A DNA stretch of 64,000 bases from Phytohabitans aurantiacus (GCF_027923225.1 NZ_BSDI01000052.1:39110-103109), one strand, 5' to 3'; counted from the stretch's first letter, positions 1 to 11,882 are shown. The notes: a model not told the origin generated them from the sequence alone. Numbers and translations are program-made.

Positions 1-766
1 CCGCTTCGTCGCGGTGCTGCGTGCCCTCGGGTACCCCTTCTCGGGACAATGTCGTGTTGGTCGCGATGACACCGGCCGCACCACGCTCGGTGCAAACCTG
101 CAGCACCTCCGCGATCGCCTGCTCGGTGAGATCTGGTGCGATCTTCACGAGAACGGGGGGCCCTCCCACGAGCGCTCCGAGGAGCGCGTCGAGGTGCTCT
201 CGGTCCTGAAGCGCGCGCAATCCCGGTGTATTAGGTGACGACACGTTCACCGCAATGTAGGCCGCGTGCTCGCGCACGGCCTCGTACGACGCCACATAGT
301 CGGCCACCGCCTCGTCCAGCGGAGTGACCTTCGACTTCCCCAACGAAATCCCGAGCGGCACGCCGACCGGCGCGAGCCGGGTCGCCAGCGCCGCCGCGCC
401 CTCGTTGTTGAAGCCCATCCGGTTGATCACGGCTTCGCTGGCCGGGAGGCGGAAGAGGCGGGGCCGCGGGTTGCCCGGTTGGGGATGCGCGGTGACGGTG
501 CCGACCTCGACGAACCCGAAGCCGAGCGCCGGCCACGCCGGTAAGGCGACACCGTTCTTGTCCATGCCGGCGGCCAGTCCGACCGGGTTCGGGAAGTCGA
601 CCCCGAAGACGCGCACGGGCGCCCGGACGGCGTAGCGCTTGCGCAGCCCGGCCAGCGCCCACCCCGGCAGGCCTGCGAGCCGCCGCAGCGTCCACTCGTG
701 CGCCGACTCCGCGTCACCGCCCCCGACCCGGAACAGCGCCGCCCGCCCCAACCGATACCCGCTCAC
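1..766 (-). CDS. pyrD: Dihydroorotate dehydrogenase (quinone), class 2, partial
   Basis: Oxidises dihydroorotate to orotate with quinone at the membrane, fourth step of UMP synthesis. Reading from a GTG at 766, the protein shows the class 2 start of the barrel (FPNPVGLAAGMDKNG), then GFGFVEVGTVT, NRMGFNNEG, and VNVSSPNTPGL with the loop expected to carry the catalytic Ser. About 255 residues are present and the C-terminus is cut by the window edge. A second in-frame GTG at 775 is possible. It follows carB in the pyr operon but is separated from it by a 52-bp hairpin element, so its expression may differ from that of carB. Confidence 0.93.
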   Translation of the reverse strand, partial: MSGYRLGRAALFRVGGGDAESAHEWTLRRLAGLPGWALAGLRKRYAVRAPVRVFGVDFPNPVGLAAGMDKNGVALPAWPALGFGFVEVGTVTAHPQPGNPRPRLFRLPASEAVINRMGFNNEGAAALATRLAPVGVPLGISLGKSKVTPLDEAVADYVASYEAVREHAAYIAVNVSSPNTPGLRALQDREHLDALLGALVGGPPVLVKIAPDLTEQAIAEVLQVCTERGAAGVIATNTTLSREGVPEGTQHRDEA

Positions 767-787
767 CGCGCCCACCCCACCAAATCG

Positions 788-839
788 TGATCATTGCGTC
801 GTTCAAGTCGTAAGGGTGACTTGAATGACGCAATGATCA
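788..839. repeat. P element 1 (52-bp TGATCA palindrome)
   Basis: Inverted repeat with TGATCA at both ends, 22-nt arms with a single mismatch, and an 8-nt centre. The arm interior (ATTGCGTCG) differs from other copies, but both arms changed together. It sits 12 bp downstream of the carB stop and 21 bp before the pyrD start, inside the pyr operon. It could attenuate pyrD or stabilise the carB mRNA end; there is no U-tract. Confidence 0.85.
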
Positions 840-851
840 TGGGGACGGTGC

Positions 852-4146
<3,295 letters not shown>

Positions 4147-4163
<17 letters not shown>

Positions 4164-5262
4164 GATCCACCAACTCCACGAACCTGTCGAACAAGTAGTC
4201 AGCGTCGTGCGTACCGGCCGCCGCCTCGGGGTGGTACTGCACGGTGAACGCGGGCACGTCCAGCGCCCGCAGCCCTTCGACCACGTTGTCGTTCAGGCAG
4301 ACGTGGGAGACCTCCACGCGACCGAAGTCGGTGTCGACCACGCCCTCGTGAGGAGCGTCGACGGCGAAGCCGTGGTTGTGCGAGGTCACCTCGACCTTGC
4401 CGGTCGTCTTGTCGAACACCGGCTGGTTGATGCCGCGGTGCCCGTACTGGAGCTTGTAGGTGCCGAATCCCAGCGCCCGCCCCAGAATCTGGCTGCCGAA
4501 GCAGATGCCGAACAGCGGCACACCGCGCCGCATCACCTCGCGCGCCACCGCCACCGGGTGGTCGGCGGTCGCCGGGTCGCCCGGTCCGGGTGAGAAGAAC
4601 ACCGCGTCAGCGCCGACGCCGAGCAGATCCTCCACCGTGGACGTTGCCGGCATGACGTGCGTCGTGACACCGCGGGTGGCCAGGCGCCGCGGCACGTTGC
4701 GCTTGATTCCGAGGTCCAGCGCGGCGACCGTGAGCCGGTGTTCGCCGTCGGCTTGGACGACGTACGGGGACGGCGTGGTCACCTCGGCCGACAGGTCGGC
4801 GCCCACCATCTCAGGTGAGGCCAACACCCGCTCCCGCAACGCTTCCGGGTCGGTATCCACACTGGACACGCCGACCCGCATCGCCCCACGCTCGCGCAGG
4901 TGCCGGGTCAGCGCCCGGGTGTCGACGCCGCTGATGCCCACGACACCCTCGGCGGCGAGGCGCTCCTCCAGACCGCCGGTGGCGCGCCAGTTCGAGCCGA
5001 TGCGGGCGGGGTCGCGCACCACGTAGCCGGCGACCCAGATCCGGCCGGACTCGTCGTCTTCGCCGTTGACCCCGGTGTTGCCGATGTGCGGGGCGGTCTG
5101 CACGACGACCTGACGGTGGTATGACGGGTCGGTCAGGGTCTCCTGATATCCGGTCATGCCGGTGGTGAAGACCGCCTCACCGAACGTCTCCCCGATCGCG
5201 CCGTACGCCTCGCCGTGAAACGTGCGCCCGTCTTCGAGTACGAGAATCGCTGGTTTTCGCAT
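4147..5262 (-). CDS. carA: Carbamoyl-phosphate synthase small (glutaminase) subunit
   Basis: Class I glutamine amidotransferase subunit that hydrolyses glutamine and passes ammonia to CarB. 371 residues: the N-terminal CPSase small domain (LVLEDGRTFHGEAYG) is followed by the GATase domain with the nucleophile elbow FGICFGSQILG and the HPEA histidine/glutamate near the C-terminus (QYHPEAAAGTHD). Its ATG directly abuts the pyrC stop codon, so it depends on readthrough or coupling from pyrC, and it overlaps carB. Confidence 0.98.
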
Positions 5263-6537
5263 TTACTTAACGGCCTTTCCGTCGAGCACCGTGGGCGTAC
5301 CGCGAAGGAACGTCGCGACGACCCTGCCAGGCAGAGTCATGCCCGCGTAAGGGGTGTTGCGGCTGCGGGAGGCCGACTCCGCCGGGTCGACGACGCGGCG
5401 GGCGGCCGGGTCGACCAGGGTGAGGTTCGCCGGCGCGCCCGGCACCGGGTCGTGGCCGTGCCCGTCCAGGCCGGCGATGCGCGCCGGAGCGCGCGACATC
5501 CGCTCGGCGATGAGGTCCCAGTCCTCACCCAGCACGCTCAGCGTGATCGACAGCGCCGTCTCCAGGCCGAGCATGCCCGGCCTGGCGTACGCCCACTCGC
5601 ATTCCTTGTCTTCCACCGCGTGCGGGGCGTGGTCGGTGGCGACGATGTCGATGACGCCGTCTTTCAAAGCCTTCCGGAGAGCCTCCACATCGGACGCCGG
5701 GCGCAACGGCGGGTTCACCTTGAAGACCGGGTCGTAGCTGGTGGCCCGCTCGTCCGTCAGCAGAAGGTGATGCGGCGTGACCTCGGCCGTGACACGGACG
5801 CCGCGCGCCTTCGCGTGCCGCAGCACCTCGACGCTGCCCGCCGTCGACACATGGCACACGTGCAACCGGCTGCCGACGTGCTCGGCCAGCAGCACGTCGC
5901 GGGCGATGATGGCCTCCTCGGCTACCGCCGGCCAGCCGGTCAGGCCGAGCCGGGTGGCGACCTCGCCCTCGTGCATCTGGGCGCCCTCGGTCAGCCGGGG
6001 CTCCTCGGCGTGCTGCGCGATCACGCCGCCGAACGCCTTCACGTACTCCAGTGCCCGCCGCATCAGCTTCGGGTCGGACACGCAGTGCCCGTCGTCGGAG
6101 AAGATCCGCACCGCGGCGGCGGAGGTGGCCATCGCTCCCAACTCCGCGAGGCGCTCCCCGGCCAGCCCGACCGTGACCGCCCCGATCGGCTGCACGTCGA
6201 CCAGCCCGGCCTCGCGGCCCAGCCGGTAGACCTGCTCCACCACGCCGGCCGTGTCGGCGACCGGCGACGTGTTCGCCATCGCGCACACGGCCGTGTACCC
6301 GCCGAGCGCCGCCGCCCGCGACCCGGACTCGACGGTCTCGGCGTCTTCGCGTCCCGGCTCCCGAAGGTGGGTGTGCAGGTCGACAAGGCCAGGCAGCGCG
6401 ACAAGGCCGTCCGCGTCGACGACCTCGGCGCCCTTGGCGTCGCCTTCCGCGACGACCCCGTCTTGGATCAGCAGGTCGGTTTTCGGCCGGCCGAGGACCG
6501 AGACACCCTTGATCAGGTACTTGTGGGGTGCATTCAT
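5263..6537 (-). CDS. pyrC: Dihydroorotase
   Basis: Class I dihydroorotase of the amidohydrolase superfamily that cyclises carbamoyl-aspartate to dihydroorotate. 424 residues. The first metal-binding motif is DLHTHLREPG; later metal ligands are in IAQHAEEP and HVCHVST, and the catalytic Asp is in VATDHAPH. The start ATG overlaps the pyrB stop by 4 bp (ATGA), and carA starts immediately after its stop. The membrane-protein gene that many actinobacteria carry between pyrC and carA is absent here. Confidence 0.97.
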   Translation of the reverse strand: MNAPHKYLIKGVSVLGRPKTDLLIQDGVVAEGDAKGAEVVDADGLVALPGLVDLHTHLREPGREDAETVESGSRAAALGGYTAVCAMANTSPVADTAGVVEQVYRLGREAGLVDVQPIGAVTVGLAGERLAELGAMATSAAAVRIFSDDGHCVSDPKLMRRALEYVKAFGGVIAQHAEEPRLTEGAQMHEGEVATRLGLTGWPAVAEEAIIARDVLLAEHVGSRLHVCHVSTAGSVEVLRHAKARGVRVTAEVTPHHLLLTDERATSYDPVFKVNPPLRPASDVEALRKALKDGVIDIVATDHAPHAVEDKECEWAYARPGMLGLETALSITLSVLGEDWDLIAERMSRAPARIAGLDGHGHDPVPGAPANLTLVDPAARRVVDPAESASRSRNTPYAGMTLPGRVVATFLRGTPTVLDGKAVK

Positions 6538-7436
6538 GACTTGCCTCCGAGCAGCAGATAGAGGACGGCCATCCGCACGGAGACACCGTTGGCGACCTGT
6601 TCGACGATGGTGGAGCGAGCCGAGTCGGCCACCTCCGGGGCGATCTCCATCCCCCGGTTCATGGGGCCGGGATGCATCACGATCGCGTGCTCGGGCAGCT
6701 TGCGCATCCGCGGCCCGTCCAGCCCGTACCGCCGCGCGTACTCGCGCTCCGACGGGAAGTACGAGTCGTTCATGCGCTCGCGCTGTACTCGGAGCATCAT
6801 CACGACATCGGTGTCGGAGAGCACCGAGTCAAGGTCGTAGCAAACCTCGGTGCGCAGGTCGACCGGGATCAGTGTGGGCGGCCCGACAAGCGTGACCTTT
6901 GCACCGAGGGTGGCGAGCAATGCGACGTTCGAGCGGGCCACCCGGCTGTGCAGCACATCGCCGACGACCGCGACCTTGAGGCCGGCCAGCCGGCCCAGTC
7001 GGGAGCGCATCGTGTACGCGTCGAGCAGCGCCTGCGTCGGGTGCTCGTGAGTGCCGTCGCCAGCGTTCAGAACCGAGCCCTCGACCCAGGTCGCCAGCCG
7101 GTGCGGCGCGCCCGAAGCGGGGTGCCGGATCACCACGGCGTCGGCGCCCATCGCCTGGAGGGTGAGCGCGGTGTCCTTGAGGCTCTCGCCCTTCGAGACG
7201 CTGGAACCCTTGGCTGAGAAGTTGATCACATCGGCGGACAGCCGCTTGGCGGCCGCCTCGAACGAGATCCGGGTGCGCGTGGAGTCTTCGTAGAAGAGGT
7301 TCACCACGGTGCGCCCGCGCAGCGTGGGGAGTTTCTTGACCTCACGGCCGGCGAGGCTGGCCATCTCGGCCGCCGTGTCCAGGACCAGGGTGGCGGTGGC
7401 CGCGTCCAGATCCGCGGCGGAGAGCAGGTGCTTCAT
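6534..7436 (-). CDS. pyrB: Aspartate carbamoyltransferase, catalytic subunit
   Basis: Condenses carbamoyl phosphate with aspartate. 300 residues, with the carbamoyl-phosphate loop FYEDSTRTRISFE, the HP(A/T)Q site (EHPTQALLDAYT) and the aspartate-domain HPGPMNRG motif. No pyrI regulatory subunit is present, as in other PyrR-regulated operons. Its ATG overlaps the end of pyrR by 4 bp and its end overlaps pyrC by 4 bp, so pyrR-pyrB-pyrC are translationally coupled. Confidence 0.98.
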   Translation of the reverse strand: MKHLLSAADLDAATATLVLDTAAEMASLAGREVKKLPTLRGRTVVNLFYEDSTRTRISFEAAAKRLSADVINFSAKGSSVSKGESLKDTALTLQAMGADAVVIRHPASGAPHRLATWVEGSVLNAGDGTHEHPTQALLDAYTMRSRLGRLAGLKVAVVGDVLHSRVARSNVALLATLGAKVTLVGPPTLIPVDLRTEVCYDLDSVLSDTDVVMMLRVQRERMNDSYFPSEREYARRYGLDGPRMRKLPEHAIVMHPGPMNRGMEIAPEVADSARSTIVEQVANGVSVRMAVLYLLLGGKS

Positions 7437-7996
7437 TGGGTACCCCCGAAGAGCTTGACCTCGTCGACGCCGTCGGTCTCGACCAGCGCGACCCGGACGC
7501 TCTCGGCGAGCGCCGTGGGGATGTTCTTGCCGACGTAGTCGGCGCGGATCGGCAGCTCGCGGTGGCCGCGGTCGACCAGCACCGCGAGCTGGACGCTGCG
7601 CGGGCGGCCGATGTCGCTGAGCGCGTCGAGAGCGGCCCGCACCGTGCGGCCGGAGAAGAGCACGTCGTCGACCAGGATCACCCGCCGGCCGTCGACTCCG
7701 CCCGGCGGCACCTCGGTGGGGCCGATCGCGCGGGTCGCCTGGCGGCGCAGATCGTCTCGGTAGAGAGTGATGTCCAACACTCCGACCGGTACATCGACGC
7801 CCTCAAAAGTGCGGATGCGGTCGGCGAGGCGGCGAGCGAGCGGGCCACCGCGGGTCGGAATGCCCATCAGGGCGGTGTCTGCCGCACCCTGAGTCTTTTC
7901 CAGAATCTGGTGGGCGATCCGGTCGACGACCCGCTGAAGATCGGTGCTGGTCAGGATGGTTTTTGGCTGCGACTGCGCAGCCTCTGGCAACGCCAC
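7433..7996 (-). CDS. pyrR: Bifunctional pyr operon regulator / uracil phosphoribosyltransferase
   Basis: RNA-binding regulator that senses UMP/UTP versus PRPP and also has UPRTase activity. 187 residues with the PRPP loop VILVDDVLFSGRT and the N-terminal MGIPTRGGPLA motif. The GTG start at 7996 lies 9 nt after a GGAAGGAG ribosome binding site (8006-8013), which is itself part of a PyrR-type binding hairpin. First gene of pyrR-pyrB-pyrC-carA-carB-pyrD. Confidence 0.97.
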   Translation of the reverse strand: MALPEAAQSQPKTILTSTDLQRVVDRIAHQILEKTQGAADTALMGIPTRGGPLARRLADRIRTFEGVDVPVGVLDITLYRDDLRRQATRAIGPTEVPPGGVDGRRVILVDDVLFSGRTVRAALDALSDIGRPRSVQLAVLVDRGHRELPIRADYVGKNIPTALAESVRVALVETDGVDEVKLFGGTQ

Positions 7997-8005
7997 AGGC
8001 GCTCA

Positions 8006-8034
8006 CTCCTTCCCCGCCTCACTGGACGGGACTT
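8006..8034 (-). promoter_or_regulatory. PyrR-binding hairpin overlapping the pyrR ribosome binding site
   Basis: On the minus strand the leader reads AAGTCC, then stem CCCG (8030-8027), loop TCCAGTGAGG, stem CGGG (8016-8013), then GGAAGGAG (8013-8006). The TCC-GNGAGG core matches the known PyrR binding-loop consensus. The 3' stem touches the Shine-Dalgarno sequence and no terminator follows. This fits PyrR-dependent translational repression as described in mycobacteria rather than the Bacillus-type attenuator. Confidence 0.8.
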
Positions 8035-8055
8035 AAAGGGTGTCAGGCTGACGCT

Positions 8056-8061
8056 ACGTTA
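8056..8061 (-). promoter_or_regulatory. Candidate -10 of the pyr operon
   Basis: TAACGT on the minus strand fits TAnnnT and would start transcription near 8049, giving a leader of about 52 nt that just contains the PyrR hairpin. No clear -35 is seen. Confidence 0.35.
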
Positions 8062-8186
8062 CCAGCGATCTCCAGTTGGCCTCGTTGTGCCCCATTGGCG
8101 GTTCACTGACCGACCGATCAGTAACTGGATGCGAGGAAAAATCGGACATTTCAGCGCGTTGGTATCGACTCGGGGGTAACTACTAC

Positions 8187-8215
8187 TTGACCGCGTGTCG
8201 CAACCTGCGTACCGT
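8187..8215 (+). promoter_or_regulatory. Candidate housekeeping promoter of bldD
   Basis: TTGACC (8187-8192) and TACCGT (8210-8215) are separated by exactly 17 bp, a good vegetative sigma-factor promoter. Transcription would start near 8222 and leave about 50 nt of leader. The region divergent from pyrR is AT-richer than its surroundings. Confidence 0.6.
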
Positions 8216-8272
8216 CACGCTCCGTAGCGATCGCTGGGGAGAACCCCGGGCAAGAGCACTGGGAGTGTCCGT

Positions 8273-8761
8273 ATGCCCTCTGAGTACGCCAAGTCGTTGG
8301 GCGCCCGCCTGCGCTCCATCCGCCAGCAGCAGGGTCTCTCCCTGCAGGGGGTGGAGGAGAAGTCGAACGGGCGCTGGAAGGCCGTCGTCGTCGGCTCGTA
8401 TGAGCGTGGCGACCGTGCGGTCACCGTGTCTCGCCTCGCCGAGCTGGCGGACTTCTACCGGGTACCCGTCGCCGAACTGCTGCCCGACGGCAGCGGCGTC
8501 CGGCACGAACCCACCAACAAGATCGTTCTGGACCTGGAGCGGCTGTACGACGAGGCCTCCGAGGAACTCGCCTACGTCGCCCGCTACGCACGCGCTATCC
8601 AGCAGCAGCGTGGCGACTACAACGGCCGGGTCCTGTCGATCCGCGCGGACGACCTTCGGGCGCTCGCCATCGTGTACGACATCTCGCCTTCCGGCTTGAT
8701 CGAGCGTCTCACCGAGGCTGGTGTCCTGGTCGCCGACCCGCGTGCCTTCTTCGCCTCCTGA
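8273..8761 (+). CDS. bldD: Developmental master regulator BldD
   Basis: Helix-turn-helix repressor of sporulation genes, dimerised by tetrameric cyclic di-GMP in Streptomyces. 162 residues: N-terminal Xre-type HTH (about residues 5-70, SLGARLRSIRQQQGLSLQGV) and a C-terminal domain with the c-di-GMP signature R113-G-D115 then eight residues then R124-A-D-D127. All signature residues are present, so nucleotide control is probably intact. It lies alone between the divergent pyr operon and a strong terminator. Confidence 0.97.
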   Translation: MPSEYAKSLGARLRSIRQQQGLSLQGVEEKSNGRWKAVVVGSYERGDRAVTVSRLAELADFYRVPVAELLPDGSGVRHEPTNKIVLDLERLYDEASEELAYVARYARAIQQQRGDYNGRVLSIRADDLRALAIVYDISPSGLIERLTEAGVLVADPRAFFAS

Positions 8762-8778
8762 CCACCGACTTTCCGATC

Positions 8779-8810
8779 GAGGCGCTCCCTTCGGGGGGCG
8801 CCTCGTTCAT
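8779..8810 (+). terminator. Intrinsic-type terminator after bldD
   Basis: 11-nt arms GAGGCGCTCCC and GGGGGCGCCTC (8779-8789, 8794-8804) with a TTCG tetraloop; one position is a G-T pair. GTTCATTT follows. It ends bldD 18 bp after its stop codon. Confidence 0.85.
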
Positions 8811-8899
8811 TTGATCCGCCCGCCCATTTCCGCCCGTACCCTCATGCGTGAGCTACTGTCGCGCCGGCTACTGCGTGGCGACCCGCCCAGATGCGCCGC

Positions 8900-9700
8900 C
8901 TAATCGGCAAGCCGCCAATCTGACGGACTGCCATCGGACATGCTGCCGTCCCGAAAACGCTCGGTGCTCGGCCCAGGCCAACGGCCACCCGGAAACGCCT
9001 CCCCGTCGACCAACCGCTGATGCAGTGCGGACACGCTGTCGGTGACCCACTCGATCACGGCCGACAACGTGCCGGCCCCGGTCGCGATGCCGCCGCACAA
9101 CGTCGCCATGCTGGCCACCGCCAGTACGACCGCCGCCGGCACACCCGCGCCCGTGCCGGCGGCCAGGGCGGCGGCCGTGAGTTGTACCGCCGCCGAGGCG
9201 AGCATGGCCGCCACCGCCGCCCACATGCCGCAGATCGCGAGCGCGAGCCGCCCCAACGCCAAGTCGATCTCGCCGGCGGCACCATGCAACGTCGCCAGCG
9301 CCCCACGCTGCCGGTCGGCAGCCGCCTCGTACGCCTCAGCGGCCCGCCCGTCCCACTCGTACCCGGCCGCGAGATGGTCAGGATGGATCTCGCCGACGTG
9401 CCGGCTCAACGGGCCACCGAACTCCGCGACCCACCGCCGGCCGGTCTCCCACAGTCGAACCGGCCGCCCCAGTGGATCACTCAGCCTTTCGATCAGCTCC
9501 ACCAGCCGCCGTACGAGGTCGTCGAGCTTCCCGGCAAGCTGGACGAGCCGTACACCGACCGGCATTGGCAGCAGCCGCGCCACCGACAGCGCCCTTTCCA
9601 CCACCCGCGCCGCCGACTCCCGCACCTCCTTGACGAGCCGCCGCACCCGCTCCAGGACCGAGTCGAAGTCGACCACCACAACCGGCACGGTCACGGTCAC
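8900..9700 (-). CDS. WXG100-like secretion-associated protein
   Basis: Function not known. 266 residues: a helical N-terminal half with heptad-like VLERVRRLVKEVRESAARVVERA, then HLAAGYEWDGRAAEAYEAAADRQ, where a W-D-G turn sits between helices as in WXG100/ESX proteins. An Ala/Val-rich hydrophobic stretch follows (about residues 150-215) and then a polar tail. The GTG at 9700 overlaps the stop of the upstream EspC-like gene (GTGA), so they are co-translated. No toxin domain is recognisable. It may be a type VII secretion substrate or partner, but no ESX machinery is in the window. Confidence 0.6.
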   Translation of the reverse strand: MTVTVPVVVVDFDSVLERVRRLVKEVRESAARVVERALSVARLLPMPVGVRLVQLAGKLDDLVRRLVELIERLSDPLGRPVRLWETGRRWVAEFGGPLSRHVGEIHPDHLAAGYEWDGRAAEAYEAAADRQRGALATLHGAAGEIDLALGRLALAICGMWAAVAAMLASAAVQLTAAALAAGTGAGVPAAVVLAVASMATLCGGIATGAGTLSAVIEWVTDSVSALHQRLVDGEAFPGGRWPGPSTERFRDGSMSDGSPSDWRLAD

Positions 9701-10017
9701 CACACCCCGAGCAGCCGATGCACGGCCGCACGCTCGTCCGCCTCGTACCCGTCGGCCGCACTAGTCAACGCGTCCGCGACCGCGACGAACTCCCGCGCCC
9801 CCGTCGCCGCCAACTCGACGGCCCGCCGCTGCACCGCCCTGTACAGCACCGGAAGCCCGACGATCTCGCTCAGCCCACACATCTCGTTGGCCGTGAGATC
9901 AAGATCACCCGCGACCCGCGCGGCCGCGTCAAGCCCATCAGCCCACCGCCGCCACTCCCGCGCGTCCCGCCGCAACGCCTCGACCGCCACCGCGACCGCG
10001 TCACCACCCGGCGCCAT
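9697..10017 (-). CDS. EspC/WXG100-like small helical protein
   Basis: About 106 residues from the ATG at 10017 (MAPGGDAVAVAVEALRRDAREW). Predicted all-helical, with a W-R-R-W-A-D-G segment and a C-terminal ADALTSAADGYEADERAAV helix typical of ESX-1 EspC/WXG100-type proteins. The frame stays open to 10086, but the upstream part is low-complexity. It is probably secreted together with the following WXG100-like protein, with which it overlaps by 4 bp. Function not established. Confidence 0.55.
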   Translation of the reverse strand: MAPGGDAVAVAVEALRRDAREWRRWADGLDAAARVAGDLDLTANEMCGLSEIVGLPVLYRAVQRRAVELAATGAREFVAVADALTSAADGYEADERAAVHRLLGVW

Positions 10018-10089
10018 CCTCGCCCCCTCCCCTCGCACCACCACCGACCCACACTCCCGACCACCCCACCCCAGCAACGCCGCCACCCG

Positions 10090-10159
10090 CGGACGCCATC
10101 ACACGGACGCCGTCACCCGCGCGCCGTCACGCGCGCGCCGCCATCACGCTCGGACGCCG
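10090..10159. repeat. Degenerate GC-rich tandem repeat
   Basis: Four to five imperfect copies of a unit resembling GGACGCCGTCACGCGC fill the gap between the EspC-like and YbaB-like genes. Confidence 0.5.
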
Positions 10160-10822
10160 TCACGCGTGGCGCCCGGTGTCGGCCGTGGCGTCCGCCACCG
10201 ATCTGGTCGCGCCGTCGACGGACCCGACGCCGAACGCCTCCACCAGCGCGGCGAGCACTGCGGCGCCGATCTCCACCTCGTCTGCGACTCGCGCCCAACC
10301 CTCATCGAAGCGCAGCGCGGTCAACTCTCCCCCGCTGATCTCGGCGACCACCCGCCCGCTCGGATCGCGCCCGGCAGCGGCCCCGACGAGCGCCGCCGGC
10401 AGCGCACTCTCCGCAGTCCCGGCGTTCGTTCCCGCCGGCGGCGGCCCGTCATTGGTGTCTTCGCGGGCCGCGCGCCGTCGCGCCGCGACGTCATCGGCTG
10501 GCGCTTCGACCACCGGGTCCGGATCTGCCGTGGCGGTGGCCCACGCGCCGAGCCGGTCGAGCACCGCCGCGGACCACGCCTCCCGCACCGCGGCCGCCAA
10601 ACCGCCGACCCCAACCGCGCCGCGCCAATCCGGCCGCAACCGCACGGCGTCCGGCCGGCCATCGGCGTCGAACACGATCTCGACTACGCCGGCCCGGTCC
10701 ATACCTCTCCCGCTCGCGCGGACCGCAGCCACCTGCCGCGCCAACGCCAACGCGTCCGCACGCAGCCGGTTCAATTCATCGAGGAGTGTCACGGCGGCAG
10801 ACAGTAGCCATCCGCACGCCAC
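10160..10822 (-). CDS. YbaB/EbfC-family-like protein
   Basis: Up to 220 residues. Contains two YbaB-like modules: LLDELNRLRADALALARQVAAV followed by VVEIVFDADGRPDAVRLRPDWRG, and near the C-terminus GRVVAEISGGELTALRFDEGW. The middle is Ala/Pro-rich. YbaB/EbfC proteins bind DNA as dimers, and in actinobacteria such genes often lie beside WXG100/EspC genes, as here. The start is uncertain: GTG at 10822 has a poorly spaced ribosome binding site and GTG at 10792 (VTLLDELN) is the alternative. Confidence 0.55.
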   Translation of the reverse strand: MACGWLLSAAVTLLDELNRLRADALALARQVAAVRASGRGMDRAGVVEIVFDADGRPDAVRLRPDWRGAVGVGGLAAAVREAWSAAVLDRLGAWATATADPDPVVEAPADDVAARRRAAREDTNDGPPPAGTNAGTAESALPAALVGAAAGRDPSGRVVAEISGGELTALRFDEGWARVADEVEIGAAVLAALVEAFGVGSVDGATRSVADATADTGRHA

Positions 10823-10907
10823 CCCTCAAGCGGTTGCCGGCATGTCGCGCGAACATCTCCGCCGCCCCGGCCGCCACGCCGAGAGACACCACGCCGCCCT
10901 CTCCGCC

Positions 10908-10983
10908 GATCAAGGCCGAACGCACGCGATTCGATCGCAAAACCGCGTGCATTCGCCCTTGGTCGATGGGGTTCTCCTTGATC
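10908..10983 (-). repeat. R element copy 1 (76 bp)
   Basis: GATC-bounded unit in reverse orientation: a 56-bp hairpin core first, then the extra CCTTGATC box at the right end. The loop (CGATTCGATCGCAAAACCG-type) differs from most copies, which have GGAAAAGAGATCC. The right arm carries GGTC instead of GATC. Confidence 0.8.
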
Positions 10984-11296
10984 GGCGCCAATCGGCGTCA
11001 CCCGACATCCGGCGATCCGGCGCGGCGCGATACAAACCAGACATTCCAGCGGCGGCTGCGGGTTCACACGGCCGCGCCCGCGACGGTGGGTTCGCGCGGC
11101 GAGGCCGCGGCAGTGAGTTCGCGCGGCCGGGCCGCAGCAGTGGGTGGCGGCGCTCCGCGCCCTTGGTCATCGCGCGACCGGCGCTGCGTCGCTCGCGGTA
11201 CGCGCGAAGAGCGCGAACCGCGGACGCCACTCACCGGCGGCGATCAAGGATGGCGCCGAAAGCGCTGTGATTTGACGCCAAGGTCGCGGTTCGCGA

Positions 11297-11348
11297 CGAG
11301 CTGTGAACACTTGTGGCTGCTGGAGCAGCCACAAGTGTTCACAGCTCG
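11297..11348. repeat. Q palindrome 1 (52 bp)
   Basis: Perfect inverted repeat with 25-nt arms and a 2-nt GG centre. The inner arm reads TGTGAACACTTGTGGCTGC. Shares its TGTG...CACTTGT-GCTGC pattern with the palindrome at 11525. Confidence 0.85.
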
Positions 11349-11524
11349 CGACGTTCGCCGCGCAGATCAGAACAATTCGGTCGCGGGCGGCGCGTAGCGG
11401 CGCCGGGCCGGCCGCGGGGGTCGGGCTTGACCCCAGCGCGAGAGCCCGTAGCTCAACGGCCGTGATGAGGCGACAAACACGTGAGTTACGCAAGCCCGAC
11501 TGCCGGCACGCCCCCGCCGCCGGC

Positions 11525-11576
11525 AGATCTTGTGCACTTGTTGCTGCCCCTGGCAGCAACAAGTGCACAAAGATCT
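11525..11576. repeat. Q palindrome 2 (52 bp)
   Basis: Near-perfect inverted repeat bounded by AGATCT. The arms TTGTGCACTTGTTGCTGCC (11530-11548) and the complement (11552-11570) flank a 3-nt centre. Same family as the palindrome at 11297. Confidence 0.85.
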
Positions 11577-11696
11577 ATATGGCCAAGGTAGATATCGGGG
11601 CAATCCGCCAAGTGGTGGCGCTGGCAGCGCCGGGCGACGGGCTGCGCGTTGCCGGGACCGTGACAGATCGCCGCAACGTCCCCACTCGGCGGCGCC

Positions 11697-11772
11697 GATC
11701 AAGGAGATCTGCATGGATCAAGGGCGAATACACGCGGAAAAGAGATCCAACCACGTGCATTCGCCCTTGATC
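11697..11772 (+). repeat. R element copy 2 (76 bp)
   Basis: Canonical copy: box GATCAAGGAGATCTGCATG (11697-11715), then the 56-bp hairpin core with 19-nt arms and the loop GGAAAAGAGATCCAACC. Homology with copy 3 at 32011 extends about 45 bp beyond the left end. Confidence 0.9.
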
Positions 11773-11882
11773 GACGCAAGGCGGTGCGGCGCGCTCCGCG
11801 CGCGCGGCGCGCTCCGCGCGCGCGGAGCGCGCCGCACCGCAAGGCCGCACCGCAAGGCAACGCCGACCGGAGCGGACGCGGG

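Larger units (their letters stand above)
10823..11882. other. Gene-free 1-kb spacer with repeats
   Basis: No coding region is supported. Contains R elements 1 and 2, Q palindromes 1 and 2, and at 11787-11834 a simple GCGC-type stretch that folds on itself. The remainder is GC-rich without recognisable features. Confidence 0.7.

Noticed and set aside
788..839. P elements as ordinary intrinsic terminators
   Set aside because: There is no U-tract on either side, one copy is in a divergent gap, one is inside the pyr operon, and the fixed 52-bp length is not expected of unrelated terminators.
8150..8200. BldD autoregulatory box upstream of bldD
   Set aside because: A TTAC...GAGT-like stretch around 8165-8180 is visible on the minus strand, but its spacing does not fit the BldD consensus.
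11440..11515. tRNA-like start (GCCCGTAGCTCAACGG)
   Set aside because: The sequence cannot close the D-arm and lacks a TTC-type T-loop and 3' acceptor complement.
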